Part shown: piece after piece, positions 10,301-18,574 of the stretch
How positions within the stretch are numbered: the stretch's first letter is position 1
Layout: the number at the start of each line of letters is the position of its first letter
NCBI RefSeq assembly: GCF_004331735.1
Contig: NZ_SJSO01000024.1
Span: 1-64,000 of the forward strand
Length of the DNA: 64,000 bases
Direction: 5' to 3'
Origin: Pedobacter psychrodurus
GTDB lineage: Bacteria; Bacteroidota; Bacteroidia; Sphingobacteriales; Sphingobacteriaceae
The notes under the pieces: generated by a model
Told to the model about the DNA's origin: nothing
Database searches by the model: none
The model's input: only the letters and a program-made list of their open reading frames with translations
Made by a program: the position numbers and the translations under genes

Positions 10301-10538
10301 AGCCTACGTAGCTAAAAATCAGTACAGCATCATTCCCCGCAGTAAGGTTGTAACGCCCGTTACCGTCGGTACTCACAGTTGTTGTTGCGTTTTTTACTCT
10401 TACTGATACGCCAGGTAATGATTGGCCATCATCGGCCCCCTTGACAATTCCGGTTATTTTTAACTGAGCAGCTACGGATGTAGCGGCCAGTAGAAAAACG
10501 ACAAAAAAGCCGATTTTTCGGATGTAAAATTTGGTCAT
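7389..10538 (-). CDS. SusC/RagA family TonB-linked outer membrane protein (locus A)
   Basis: The 1049-residue protein has a signal peptide (FFVVFLLAATSVAAQ), a carboxypeptidase-regulatory-like domain (about 27-105, GIVKGADDGQSLPGVSVRVK), a SusC plug (about 115-235) with the hallmark DASAAAIYGSRGANGVILIKTK, and a long beta-barrel ending in YTLGIQVEF with a terminal Phe. It imports its ligand through the outer membrane with TonB energy, together with the SusD at 5926. It is the first gene of a five-gene operon ending at the terminator near 3680. Upstream lie two CAAACGTTTG palindromes and a TATCTTTA box. Confidence 0.95.
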   Translation of the reverse strand: MTKFYIRKIGFFVVFLLAATSVAAQLKITGIVKGADDGQSLPGVSVRVKNATTTVSTDGNGRYNLTAGNDAVLIFSYVGYKLKEVQVNGRSEINVSLNPDQQSLTDVLVVGYQQIKRKNSTAALSTVTSKDIENLPAASVDVLLQGKLPGVNVQNFTGQPGVSTSLMVRGNTRIMSAGEFDGDRAFSNPLYVIDGLPISEDEVEAFTQTGTNFLTSLNPNDVESIDVLKDASAAAIYGSRGANGVILIKTKRGIAGVPKVSFNTYYGIVKKPDFLETVIGAEERRRKLDLIYNYGNPTQIRNQVPIMLTDSLNPSFNNNNNWQDLFYQNGTVSNQDLAVSGGSEKFNYRVGVGHYNEKGIIKATGYERYSINANLGANFSEKFQMQTSLRLSRGLRMVGRVRPEEQGYRNAFKINPVGMPSSLFYLSDQDRADIEAPYETVRNSNADNNVSIVTKLTYNIVKNLSFNTEGAINYSSSKRDFFSPARSEYNGRAYAYSGFSEGLKYLITNTLLYNFSINETHNINFLAGQAFESRDNQSLSVAGEGIPNDNIKVVSGVAQGDLSGGSDHSTYAKLSFFGSAHYDYKEKYLFDSYLRADASSRFGRDNRWAVFPSFSAAWVATEENFMKNISWIDLAKVRFSWGLSGDEASIGDNDRYNSFSLGGAGYNGSSAGTYDGVPVIYPNFNKLTNNNLTWEESSQTNIGLDVDLFKHRLSITADAYIRNTTGQMLKVLVPETSGFSTSLSNAAGVRNSGLEFQISGRVFKPESAFQWSPSINISFNRNIVTALPNGNRDLYSNGTIYVVGKPLNMYQMYITDGVINSINDLLVNPYTGQVGSTKWGTLILGMPKWRDISGDYKISDNNGENDITFYGDPNPKATGGINNAFRYKNFSLSIFTTFTLGRTIVNNTLAQRLSNGLFYGNPEDLARASIGDYEQYNYWRAAGDNATFPALNPFAGLYVFRSNQTFYVEPGWYVRIKNVNLGYDFVPKSNPWMKKLSINRLKLYAMADNLVMFQKFSGIDAEAVNAQGYDFGDGYPIPKKYTLGIQVEF

Positions 10539-10630
10539 AGAAATTTATTTTGTTGAGATTAGTTGCTTTATAGTAATTGTTACAACAAGTGTAACAAGTG
10601 ATTATTTGAGGACGTTTGTTTGTTAGTTAC

Positions 10631-10640
10631 CTAAAGATAA
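10631..10640 (-). promoter_or_regulatory. Probable -7 element of locus A promoter
   Basis: Minus-strand TTATCTTTAG fits the Bacteroidota -7 consensus TAnnTTTG except for the last base. It lies 93 bases upstream of the SusC start codon. A TTTTG at 10664-10668 could be the -33 element, with a spacer slightly longer than usual. The identical ten bases occur before the GH20 gene at the same distance from the operator. Confidence 0.55.
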
Positions 10641-10676
10641 GGTCAAAAAAATAACATTTTCCACCAAAAGAATGCG

Positions 10677-10686
10677 CAAACGTTTG
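10677..10686. promoter_or_regulatory. CAAACGTTTG operator, proximal site of locus A
   Basis: This perfect 10-base palindrome with a central CG lies in the context GCGCAAACGTTTGAT, which is identical to the site before the GH20 gene. The central CG and palindromic form are typical of LacI/GalR-family operators (family knowledge). It is 36 bases upstream of the probable -7 element. Confidence 0.7.
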
Positions 10687-10822
10687 ATTTCTATTGAATA
10701 AAAACAGCCTAAAATACCACCTAAAAACATAGTAGAAAGCTATTTAAGGTATATTTTGAGGAATTACTACAAGATTCGAAACAGAATTTCTGGTGAGTTT
10801 TAAATTGACGCAAAATGCAGCA

Positions 10823-10832
10823 CAAACGTTTG
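10823..10832. promoter_or_regulatory. CAAACGTTTG operator, distal site of locus A
   Basis: A second copy of the palindrome lies 146 bases from the proximal site, in the context CACAAACGTTTGCTT. Two sites at this distance could act together through a DNA loop (inference). Confidence 0.6.
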
Positions 10833-10868
10833 CTTAAAACATTAATTAAAAATGCGGAGAACAAAAAA

Positions 10869-10896
10869 GCCGACACTGCATATAACAATGTCGGCT
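10869..10896 (-). terminator. Terminator of GH20 gene
   Basis: Minus strand: GCCGACATTG and CAGTGTCGGC pair, followed by TTTTTTGT. It lies 50-75 bases past the GH20 stop codon. It is nearly identical to the terminator at 13462-13488. Confidence 0.85.
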
Positions 10897-10944
10897 GGTA
10901 AAAACTGATTTAATCGAGACGGGTTATAGTTTAATTTTTTTTTA

Positions 10945-13284
10945 TCATTTTAAGGCCAAAATCTCTTTATCTGATAACACCTTGTTCCAAACTTGTAATT
11001 CATCTAACTTTCCTTTAAATCCACCGATTATTTGAAGTGGAAAAAACAAAGTTTCCGATTTGCGTACTTTCGTTTTGTCTTTATCTGTAAACACGATCCA
11101 GTTATCATACAATCGTTTTTCTAGTTTGCCATTTACGTAAAGACTAGTGCCTTTATTGGTTCCGGTTATAACTATATGTGTCCAACTGTTATCAGGCAAA
11201 GCATATCCAAAATCGATATCATAACCTTCTCTCGAAAATCCAAGTTTGCCTGTACCTGTTTGTTTTAATTTTACAGTTGCGTTAGGCGATTTGAATAGCA
11301 CCGCACCATCCGAATTGTTATTGGCAGGATTTACCCAAAAAGAAACCGTATAATTATATCCTATTTCTGTGTAAGGTAACCTGGCATAACTATCTTTTCC
11401 TGAAAATGATAAAGCATTGTTTGAATATCCTTTTGCGTAAACAGCGCCAGTAGTTTTGATTTGATTGTCCTTTTTATCAAAATTAAATTGGGCTATAAAT
11501 GGCGCATCGTTTTTAGAAAGTTTTCCACTGATGTTTAGCGATGGTCCCTCTCCTATCTTTTTGCTTAAAACATTAAAATCATCGAACTTTAAAGTTGGAT
11601 TACTTCCTCCCCACATCTTTTGTGCTAATACCTGCATTGCTGGGAATACCCTGTCGTGTACATCCTTTTCCGTAATCCCATTGCCCACAATATCATTCCA
11701 CACGGCAAAAGAACCACCTAATATAGTAGGATCGCCAGGTTGAAACTGAACGTTTCCAATCATCGAAGGTGTCCATTTATTATAAAGATTTTTAGTATTG
11801 AGGTAATCGTAATAATAGCCCGCTGCTGGTACAATATACAACCATCCATCAGGCGTACTAATTTGCTTATACCCCAATTTCTTCATTTCAATAGGATTGG
11901 CATAACCGTTATACCAGGTATTCATCACCACGTTTTCTACTTTTACAGGAGTAGTGCCCTTTGCATGTGTTAACGCTCCCCAAAGCCTAACATCTTTCCC
12001 AAAACCTTCTACATATTTAATCATGCGATCGGTAAAAGCCCTAAAAACTTCTGCATCTTTTTTAGCATATTCATCTGTACCAATGTGAACCGCTTTACCT
12101 GTAAACACTGGCGTGCTACCAGAAATATATTCTTTAAATACATTTTCCATAACCGTATAACTAAGTGGGTTATGGAGATCAAGATGGTCCATACCATATG
12201 CTTTACTGCCAATTTCGGGAACTACTTTGGTAAAGGCCAGCGCATGTGCGGGTGCATCAATTTCTGGAATAATTCGAACTGCATAGTCATTGGCTAACTC
12301 TTGTAAACCTATAAATTCCTTTTTGGTATAGGAACCATCTTTTGCTGTTAATCCTGGATAGGTTGTATTTTCTAAACGGAAAGCCGAATAGGTATCGGCC
12401 CAATTATCGTTGAAGTATTTTTTAAAGCCATTATCATTTAGGTGAATCTGAAAATCGTTCATTTTGTAATAAGACATGAATTTCACATAATCTCTTAAAA
12501 ACTGCAGGCTAAAGAACTTACGGCCTACATCGAGCACAAATCCGCGCACCTTAAACTCTGGATAATCTCTTGCTAATCCTTTTGGAATGGCATTTTTCTG
12601 TTCCAGTAGTTGCAATAGCGTTCTCGTTCCCCAGAACAATCCCTGATATTTTACCGCACTAATGGTAACATATTCATCCGTATTAAAGTAATAACCTTCT
12701 TCGCCAATGCTTTTATCTTTTGCGTTTAAGGTTAAAAAAACATCCCCTTTCTTAGGCTTACCTTTCACAATCAACAGGTTAAAACCTAACAGATCTTTCA
12801 GCTCTTGTTTTAAAATATTTGCAGCGCTCTGCAACTGTTTTTCATTCTCGGCGTTTAAAACGATTCTGCTAGAGGCTGCTAAAAAGAATTCGCCTTTGGC
12901 ACCGTGCCATTCGCGTAAAGCAGGAATTACAAAAGGTTGTGGGTTAATACCTCCATCAGGAAATTTGCCTGGAACAACGATCTGTTTAGCTACATCATAC
13001 TTTATCGTATCACTTACCTGACTAATCAGCTCGAAGTACAAGTTCACATTTGTTGCAACCAATGGAGTAGTTATGCTTCCAGATTCATCAATAATTGGTG
13101 TGCGATTACTTCCTTTGAATACCAGCGAATAACCTTTCGGACTTTCGGGGAAAACAACTTTCTTATCGCCAGCTTTTATCTCTTTAACATTAGGCACCGA
13201 TTGAATAACTGTGCTGTCGGTTTGACCGAATAAAAGACTTTGAGCAGTGATAATGAAACCAATAGTAAATAGAATGCTTTTCAT
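10945..13284 (-). CDS. GH20 beta-N-acetylhexosaminidase with C-terminal LamG-like domain
   Basis: This 779-residue secreted enzyme has a signal peptide (about 1-20), an N-terminal sandwich region (about 25-110), a GH20 N-terminal domain (about 115-240) and a GH20 TIM barrel (about 245-570). The barrel contains RGFVLDVGRKF, the PEIDAPAHA segment and HIGTDEY, with Asp404-Glu405 as the expected substrate-assisted catalytic pair. Residues about 610-775 form a concanavalin-like (LamG) domain (YTVSFWVNPA, LDELQVWNKVLSDKEI). The enzyme removes terminal GlcNAc or GalNAc from glycans, likely in the periplasm. It has its own promoter region and terminator, but its upstream region matches that of locus A, so the two should be expressed together. 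The LamG part may bind carbohydrate. Confidence 0.92.
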   Translation of the reverse strand: MKSILFTIGFIITAQSLLFGQTDSTVIQSVPNVKEIKAGDKKVVFPESPKGYSLVFKGSNRTPIIDESGSITTPLVATNVNLYFELISQVSDTIKYDVAKQIVVPGKFPDGGINPQPFVIPALREWHGAKGEFFLAASSRIVLNAENEKQLQSAANILKQELKDLLGFNLLIVKGKPKKGDVFLTLNAKDKSIGEEGYYFNTDEYVTISAVKYQGLFWGTRTLLQLLEQKNAIPKGLARDYPEFKVRGFVLDVGRKFFSLQFLRDYVKFMSYYKMNDFQIHLNDNGFKKYFNDNWADTYSAFRLENTTYPGLTAKDGSYTKKEFIGLQELANDYAVRIIPEIDAPAHALAFTKVVPEIGSKAYGMDHLDLHNPLSYTVMENVFKEYISGSTPVFTGKAVHIGTDEYAKKDAEVFRAFTDRMIKYVEGFGKDVRLWGALTHAKGTTPVKVENVVMNTWYNGYANPIEMKKLGYKQISTPDGWLYIVPAAGYYYDYLNTKNLYNKWTPSMIGNVQFQPGDPTILGGSFAVWNDIVGNGITEKDVHDRVFPAMQVLAQKMWGGSNPTLKFDDFNVLSKKIGEGPSLNISGKLSKNDAPFIAQFNFDKKDNQIKTTGAVYAKGYSNNALSFSGKDSYARLPYTEIGYNYTVSFWVNPANNNSDGAVLFKSPNATVKLKQTGTGKLGFSREGYDIDFGYALPDNSWTHIVITGTNKGTSLYVNGKLEKRLYDNWIVFTDKDKTKVRKSETLFFPLQIIGGFKGKLDELQVWNKVLSDKEILALK

Positions 13285-13372
13285 GTGTAAATAATGAATT
13301 ATTATAATTAGCGTTTAGCGTATTCCGTTAAGCACATTACAGTTTTAATACTGAAGATGATGCGCTTATGAG

Positions 13373-13382
13373 CTAAAGATAA
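13373..13382 (-). promoter_or_regulatory. Probable -7 element of GH20 promoter
   Basis: The same ten bases as before SusC of locus A (minus strand TTATCTTTAG) lie 89 bases upstream of the GH20 start codon. A TTG at 13404-13406 (minus strand) is a possible -33 element. Confidence 0.55.
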
Positions 13383-13418
13383 ACTAAACTTCTTTATACG
13401 CTCAAGTAAGCTTTGCGC

Positions 13419-13428
13419 AAACGTTTGA
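13419..13428. promoter_or_regulatory. CAAACGTTTG operator of GH20 gene
   Basis: This palindrome has the same flanks (GCGCAAACGTTTGAT) and the same 36-base distance to the -7-like element as the proximal site of locus A. That makes a shared regulator very likely. Confidence 0.7.
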
Positions 13429-13461
13429 TGAAAATGCAGTAGAAAACAATAGAACAAAAAA

Positions 13462-13488
13462 GCCGACACTGCATAAGCAATGTCGGCT
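13462..13488 (-). terminator. Terminator of locus B
   Basis: The minus strand forms AGCCGACATTG / CAGTGTCGGCT followed by TTTTTTGTT, past the stop codon of the SusD-like gene at 13513. The stem and the flanks nearly repeat the terminator at 10869-10896. Confidence 0.85.
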
Positions 13489-13512
13489 GGTAAAAAACCG
13501 GGATGATAAAAA

Positions 13513-15093
13513 TTATTTATCCCACCAAACTTTTCCCACTAGCTTATCGCCTCCGGGAACAGCGGCCGATGCAGCTTTATAGTTTACTGCATTAGTAACG
13601 CCTTCGAAAAGCGGATAAGGAAACCGACGTGGAATTGAACCGCCAGTATTGGTATTTGGATATACAATAGGTACTAGTGCCGGAATACCTGTTCTTCTCC
13701 AGTTCGACCAGGCTTCATAAAAATCGAGCATGGTAATGGTGTGCGCCCAATATTGAGTACCGATCATTTCTAAACCATTGGCCGCTACATATGGATGGGC
13801 CGTTAAATAAGCCGCAGCATCTGTTCCACTTACAGCCATTGATGCATCGTATTGAGAAAGATAGGTCATTGCAGACGTCACCCCAGCATTATAATGCGTA
13901 GCTGCCGAACCTCCAATACCATAACGTTGTGCCGCTTCTGCCCAAAGCAATTCGGTTTCTGCATAGGTAAGGATAAAAGTATTGCCATCTCTTTTTAACA
14001 TACCTGGGTTTGGAGAAGAATAATCGGTAAAATCAGTGTAAGAAGCATCCTGACGAACATCTCTGCCTGCAATACCACTTAAATCTTTACCATTTGGCAT
14101 CCCTTTTTGTACCGCAGGGTTTGTAACGAAAGCAGGGTTCTGAACCTTGGTTCCATCGGTTAAATATAATTTGGTTACCGCTACCTTGCCCAAACGAGGG
14201 TCGTTATTCGTTTTTAAATAATTGATGAAGGTACTGCTCCACCTGGTGTAATAGTTCTCCTGACCACCATCGCCCAATAAAACCTGTGCGTTTCTGTTCT
14301 GTGTTACACGGGCACCATTGCTATCATGTTTAAACAAAGCGTTATCCGCATCACCAGTCATGGTTTTACCAACTGCTTTGTTGATATAAGTTTGCGCTAA
14401 AGTGGCGTCGGCCTTGGTTAACCTCATTGCCATGCGTAACATTAAACTATTTCCAAAACGTTTCCATTTTGCAATGTCGCCAGCAAAAACAAGATCGCCT
14501 GTTACGTTATCACCACTGGCATTTAAGGCAGTACTAGCCTCATCAACCTCTTTTAACAAATCGGTATAAATAGCTTGTTGTGCATCGTATTTAGGATATA
14601 AATTTGCAGTATAGTATCCTCTTCCTGCATCAAAATAGGGTATATCGCCATATAAGTCCGTTAATCGCTCAAAAATAAGGGCTTTCCAGATCCTACCCAT
14701 CTGGTAAACGTTATTATACTGGGTTTTTCCTTTGGTAAACTCAACTAAATCTGCAGCATATTTAACCTGATCGGGATAAGCTTTTTCCCAATATGCGGCC
14801 GTATAACCTTCATTAAGCATATATTTATCACCTGCCCAATAACCAATTACCGACGACATGCCTTGCATCATGGTAGATGCATAGATTAAATTCCCCCGCC
14901 AGGTTTCGTAAGCAAAATCGATGCTTCCGGTATAATTTAACTGAGCTGTAGATAAAAGAAAGTTTGGATTGTATTGCTCTTGTCCAACTGATGTTGGATC
15001 TGTATTAATTTTTTCAAAGTCTTTGGTACAACCAGCTATCAGGGCTAATCCAGATAATAAAAGTGGTACGTATAATTTTATGATCGTTTTCAT
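13513..15093 (-). CDS. SusD/RagB-like lipoprotein (locus B)
   Basis: The 526-residue lipoprotein starts at the ATG at 15093 (MKTIIKLYVPLLLSG), with lipobox ALIAGC. The upstream in-frame codons overlap the end of the SusC gene and are not needed. The opening FEKINTDPTSVG and the later RIWKALIFERLTDLYGDIPY and FGNSLMLRMAMRLTKAD are typical of the SusD-like_2 branch, which differs from classical starch SusD. It is the last gene of locus B, 19 bases after the STN-type SusC, and is followed by a terminator. Its ligand is unknown. Confidence 0.9.
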   Translation of the reverse strand: MKTIIKLYVPLLLSGLALIAGCTKDFEKINTDPTSVGQEQYNPNFLLSTAQLNYTGSIDFAYETWRGNLIYASTMMQGMSSVIGYWAGDKYMLNEGYTAAYWEKAYPDQVKYAADLVEFTKGKTQYNNVYQMGRIWKALIFERLTDLYGDIPYFDAGRGYYTANLYPKYDAQQAIYTDLLKEVDEASTALNASGDNVTGDLVFAGDIAKWKRFGNSLMLRMAMRLTKADATLAQTYINKAVGKTMTGDADNALFKHDSNGARVTQNRNAQVLLGDGGQENYYTRWSSTFINYLKTNNDPRLGKVAVTKLYLTDGTKVQNPAFVTNPAVQKGMPNGKDLSGIAGRDVRQDASYTDFTDYSSPNPGMLKRDGNTFILTYAETELLWAEAAQRYGIGGSAATHYNAGVTSAMTYLSQYDASMAVSGTDAAAYLTAHPYVAANGLEMIGTQYWAHTITMLDFYEAWSNWRRTGIPALVPIVYPNTNTGGSIPRRFPYPLFEGVTNAVNYKAASAAVPGGDKLVGKVWWDK

Positions 15094-15112
15094 TTTAAAT
15101 TCGTTTAAAGGA

Positions 15113-18100
15113 TTATAACTTAACACTTAAATTTAAACCGTAGGTGCGCACTGGTGGTACTCCACCCAGCTCCATACCCGGAATGGTTGCATTATAGCTC
15201 GATTCAGGATCGATGTTGTCTGTTTTCTTCATCAGGATGAATAAATTACGGCCAACAAAACTCACATTTAAACCTTTAATCTTATTATTGAATATTTTTC
15301 CAGGGAAATTATAGCCCAGAATAACTTGTCTGAATTTGATAAAACTTGCATCCTGAACAAACTGTTTTGATACATTATTGGCAAAAGTGCTGTAATAATT
15401 TGCTGCATTTATGCCTAAAGCATCGCGATTTTCTAAAGTAGCCTGGTGCAAACCAAACACATAACCATAATAATCCGTTGCAGAGAAAATTTTACCGCCC
15501 CATTTACCATCAATCAGGAATGAAAAGTTAACACCTTTATAGTTAAACTCGTTATTCCAACCGGCAGTCCACTTATTATAGGCCGAGCCATAAGGTTTCA
15601 ACTCCCCTCTTTCAGGAATACCATTGGTGTCTTTTATAATATTACCGTTGGCATCGTATTTATAATCGTAAGCCATTACCTGTGCAATAGCCAATCCTTC
15701 TAAATTTTGTAAAAAACCTACGTTACTTCTTGAAGTTGCCAATGGTTGTGATGCAGTTCCTGGAGCTAATGTAATTACCTTGTTATCGTTATAAGATCCA
15801 TTTACACTAGATGTCCAGCTGAAATCTTTATTCTTTAAAACAACGCCCGATACTAAGGCTTCAACACCACGGTTTTGCAACTTGCCAATATTTAAAAATG
15901 CCCCGTTATAACCGGTTGTGGTTGAAGTAGGAACGGCAAGGATTTCATCTTTCGATTTTTTGTTGTACCAGGTAAAATCAACACTAAGGCGATCACCAAA
16001 AAACCTCATCTCTGTACCGATTTCCAGCTCACTGGCACTTGAAGCTTTTAGTGTAGCGTTTGGGATTGCAGCATTCACAATATTTCCGAGCGAGCTACCA
16101 TTAATGGTTTCACTGCGCAAATTATAGTAAAGCTGTGTTTGGAAAGGACTAGTTGCCTGACCAACGTTTGCATAACCTGCCCTTAATTTACCAAAACTCA
16201 AAAAAGACGGTTTCCATAATTCTGTAAAAACAAATGAACCACTTATGGATGGATAAATCGTATTTAATTTATTATCTCTTCCGGGTGTTGCCAAGGTAGA
16301 AAACCAATCGTTACGCGCGCTTCCTGTTAAATATAAAATATCTTTATAGGTTACTTCTAACGTTCCATAAACGGATTGTGTTTCCTGATCGGTCTGATAA
16401 ACTCCAACTGCTTTCCCCCCGGTATTAGCTAAATTATAAACACCAAAAATCTGGAAAGATCCACCGGTATTGGTGGTTCCTGCACCTTTGGTGCGGCGGT
16501 AACTTGCACCAAAATTAGGGGTAATTGAAAAATCATCTATTTTAAAAGATTTACCAATTAATGCATCCACATTGATATCGGAGAATTTACTAATCTGTTC
16601 GGTATAACCTCCGTCGGCATCATAAGCTGTACCAGATGGCGTAACTGCAACGTAATTATCATTATAAGAATCTCTACCGGCACGTGCTTGTAAAAACAAT
16701 CCATTATCGAAGGTATATTTTGCACTAATAGAACTCAATAAACGTTCTCTTTTGGTATTGTGAATAAAATCATAAGCAGCAAACCAAGGGTTGGTAGCGT
16801 AGGTATTACCTGTATTGTATGAAAGCTCAGTTCCATCAGGTTTTTTACCAGGCTTTAGCGTTTCAATATTTACACTGGTTGGTAAAAATGCTGCATTATA
16901 ATTGGCATTACCTGCACCATCTGAAACCATTGGTCTATTTTTGGCCTGTTCTAAAATATAGTTGAAACGTGCATCGATAACTAAGTTCTTTATTGGATCG
17001 AAAGTACCCGATAGCGTAAAATTTTGTCTGTTTAAGCCAGAGTTAGGCACAACCGATCTATTGGTTAAATCACTTGCCGATAAGCGCATTACTCCACCAG
17101 TAAACGATTTGTTTAATGCCAGGGTATTTGTAAAAGTTCCTCCCGTTCTATAAAAATCTTCAATGTTATCCTCTTGGGCAGAATAAGGTCTGCTTACCCC
17201 ATCAAACTGAACCACATTAGAACCATCTAATCTGGCACCCCAGCTCGAACTTCCGGTAGAAGCAGCAGCCAATTGCGTCGCCGGTTTCTGGCCATTTACC
17301 CCTTGCCCGTATATATATTGCCAGTTGGTTCTATCCATAACCTGTTCGGCAACATAATTACTGCTAAACTCAATATTGTTCCCTTTCCCGCTTTTTGTGG
17401 TGATTAGAATTACGCCTGCTTTTGCTCTATTACCATAAAGCGCTGAAGCTGCGGCACCTTTAAGTACCGAAATACTTTCAATATCATCAGGGTTTAAGTT
17501 ACTAATCGCATCTCCTAAATCGGGTGCATTATCGTATTGACCTCCATTGTTGCCAATACCAATTGTGCTGCCAAAACCAACTGGCGCACTTTCCATCGGA
17601 ATACCATTTACGACATATAATGGCTGACTTGATGGGCCTAAGCTGGATACACCACGAATAGTAACGTTTGTTGCGGCTCCGGCACCACCCGAAGTACCTG
17701 CAATATCTAAACCTGCTACCTTACCCACCAAAGAGTTGGTAATGTTATTTTCACGGGCCTGCGTTAAGGTTTCGCCACCAATTTGTGTAACCGAATAACC
17801 TAAGGCTCTTCTTTCTTTTTTAATACCTAGAGCCGTAACCACCACATCAGTAAGCTGTTTGGTATCTTCTGATAGTACAATATCGATATTGGTCTGCGAG
17901 CCGATAGCAATTTCCTTGGTTTGAAAACCAGCATAAGAAATTACCAGAATTGCATTTTCAGGTGCATTTAAAGCAAATTTACCGTTCACATCGGTAGAAG
18001 TACCTATACCTGTTCCTTTTACCCTAACTGTTGCTCCGGGCAAAGCACCTCCAAGTGCATCTTTCACCGTGCCCGCAATTGGGACTTCTTTATTTTTGCT

Positions 18101-18454
18101 AATCACAATCAAGCCACCATCAGAAACAGAATATTTTAGGTTCGTTCTGTTTAAAATGGCTGCCAATACATCAGTAACCAAAGTATTGGTTACAGTAATG
18201 CTTACATCCTTGTTTACCGGGACGTAAGAAGAGCTGTAAACAAAATGGTAACTGCTTTGCTGCTCAATAATCTGTAATACCCTGGCTAGCTTTGTTTTCT
18301 TAACATCTAAAGAAATTTTTTCCTGAGAAAAAACCGATGCCGAAACATTAAGACAGGTAATGAAAACCATAATACAGGCTAGTTTCATTAGCATAATGAA
18401 TTTTAGAAGCGCTTTATATTTTGGGCGCCCTTGCAGTAAGTAATAATAAATCAT
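15113..18454 (-). CDS. STN-domain SusC/RagA TonB-linked receptor (locus B)
   Basis: The start is set at the ATG at 18454 (MIYYYLLQGRPKYKALLKF), giving 1113 residues. After a long basic leader and a signal segment (LACIMVFITCLNVSASVFSQ) comes a secretin/TonB short N-terminal (STN) domain (ISLDVKKTKLARVLQIIEQ to LKYSVSDGGLIVIS, about 40-115), then a carboxypeptidase-regulatory-like domain, the SusC plug (SALYGNRAKAGVILITTKSG) and a barrel. STN domains contact FecR-type anti-sigma proteins, so ligand binding outside is signalled to transcription inside (family knowledge). The fitting FecR and ECF sigma genes lie directly upstream at 18575 and 20447. Confidence 0.93.
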   Translation of the reverse strand: MIYYYLLQGRPKYKALLKFIMLMKLACIMVFITCLNVSASVFSQEKISLDVKKTKLARVLQIIEQQSSYHFVYSSSYVPVNKDVSITVTNTLVTDVLAAILNRTNLKYSVSDGGLIVISKNKEVPIAGTVKDALGGALPGATVRVKGTGIGTSTDVNGKFALNAPENAILVISYAGFQTKEIAIGSQTNIDIVLSEDTKQLTDVVVTALGIKKERRALGYSVTQIGGETLTQARENNITNSLVGKVAGLDIAGTSGGAGAATNVTIRGVSSLGPSSQPLYVVNGIPMESAPVGFGSTIGIGNNGGQYDNAPDLGDAISNLNPDDIESISVLKGAAASALYGNRAKAGVILITTKSGKGNNIEFSSNYVAEQVMDRTNWQYIYGQGVNGQKPATQLAAASTGSSSWGARLDGSNVVQFDGVSRPYSAQEDNIEDFYRTGGTFTNTLALNKSFTGGVMRLSASDLTNRSVVPNSGLNRQNFTLSGTFDPIKNLVIDARFNYILEQAKNRPMVSDGAGNANYNAAFLPTSVNIETLKPGKKPDGTELSYNTGNTYATNPWFAAYDFIHNTKRERLLSSISAKYTFDNGLFLQARAGRDSYNDNYVAVTPSGTAYDADGGYTEQISKFSDINVDALIGKSFKIDDFSITPNFGASYRRTKGAGTTNTGGSFQIFGVYNLANTGGKAVGVYQTDQETQSVYGTLEVTYKDILYLTGSARNDWFSTLATPGRDNKLNTIYPSISGSFVFTELWKPSFLSFGKLRAGYANVGQATSPFQTQLYYNLRSETINGSSLGNIVNAAIPNATLKASSASELEIGTEMRFFGDRLSVDFTWYNKKSKDEILAVPTSTTTGYNGAFLNIGKLQNRGVEALVSGVVLKNKDFSWTSSVNGSYNDNKVITLAPGTASQPLATSRSNVGFLQNLEGLAIAQVMAYDYKYDANGNIIKDTNGIPERGELKPYGSAYNKWTAGWNNEFNYKGVNFSFLIDGKWGGKIFSATDYYGYVFGLHQATLENRDALGINAANYYSTFANNVSKQFVQDASFIKFRQVILGYNFPGKIFNNKIKGLNVSFVGRNLFILMKKTDNIDPESSYNATIPGMELGGVPPVRTYGLNLSVKL

Positions 18455-18542
18455 ATTTTTGTTTTTTTGGTTGCATAAAGTTCTTGGCAGCAATCTGTTT
18501 GCGCATAAACTGCCATTAATTAATCAAAAGAGAAATTTGTAA

Positions 18543-18570
18543 GGGCGGTGCTCCAACACCGTCCTTTTTT
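18543..18570. terminator. Hairpin between fecR-like and STN-SusC genes
   Basis: GGGCGGTG and CACCGTCC pair around CTCCAA and are followed by six T on the plus strand. In the direction of transcription (minus) the T tract is poor, so it may act as a partial stop or as an mRNA stability element between FecR and SusC. Confidence 0.5.
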
Positions 18571-18574
18571 CTTT

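Larger units (their letters stand above)
10539..10944. promoter_or_regulatory. Promoter region of locus A plus end of GH20 gene
   Basis: No gene lies in these 406 bases. From left to right they hold the 5' leader of the SusC gene with a weak inverted pair GTTACA / TGTAAC (10579-10595), a TATCTTTA box on the minus strand, two CAAACGTTTG palindromes (10677-10686 and 10823-10832), and the GH20 terminator (10869-10896). Confidence 0.7.

Noticed and set aside
10579-10595. Inverted pair GTTACA / TGTAAC in the locus A leader
   Set aside because: Six-base arms in AT-rich DNA are expected by chance; no second copy with the same spacing supports a binding site.
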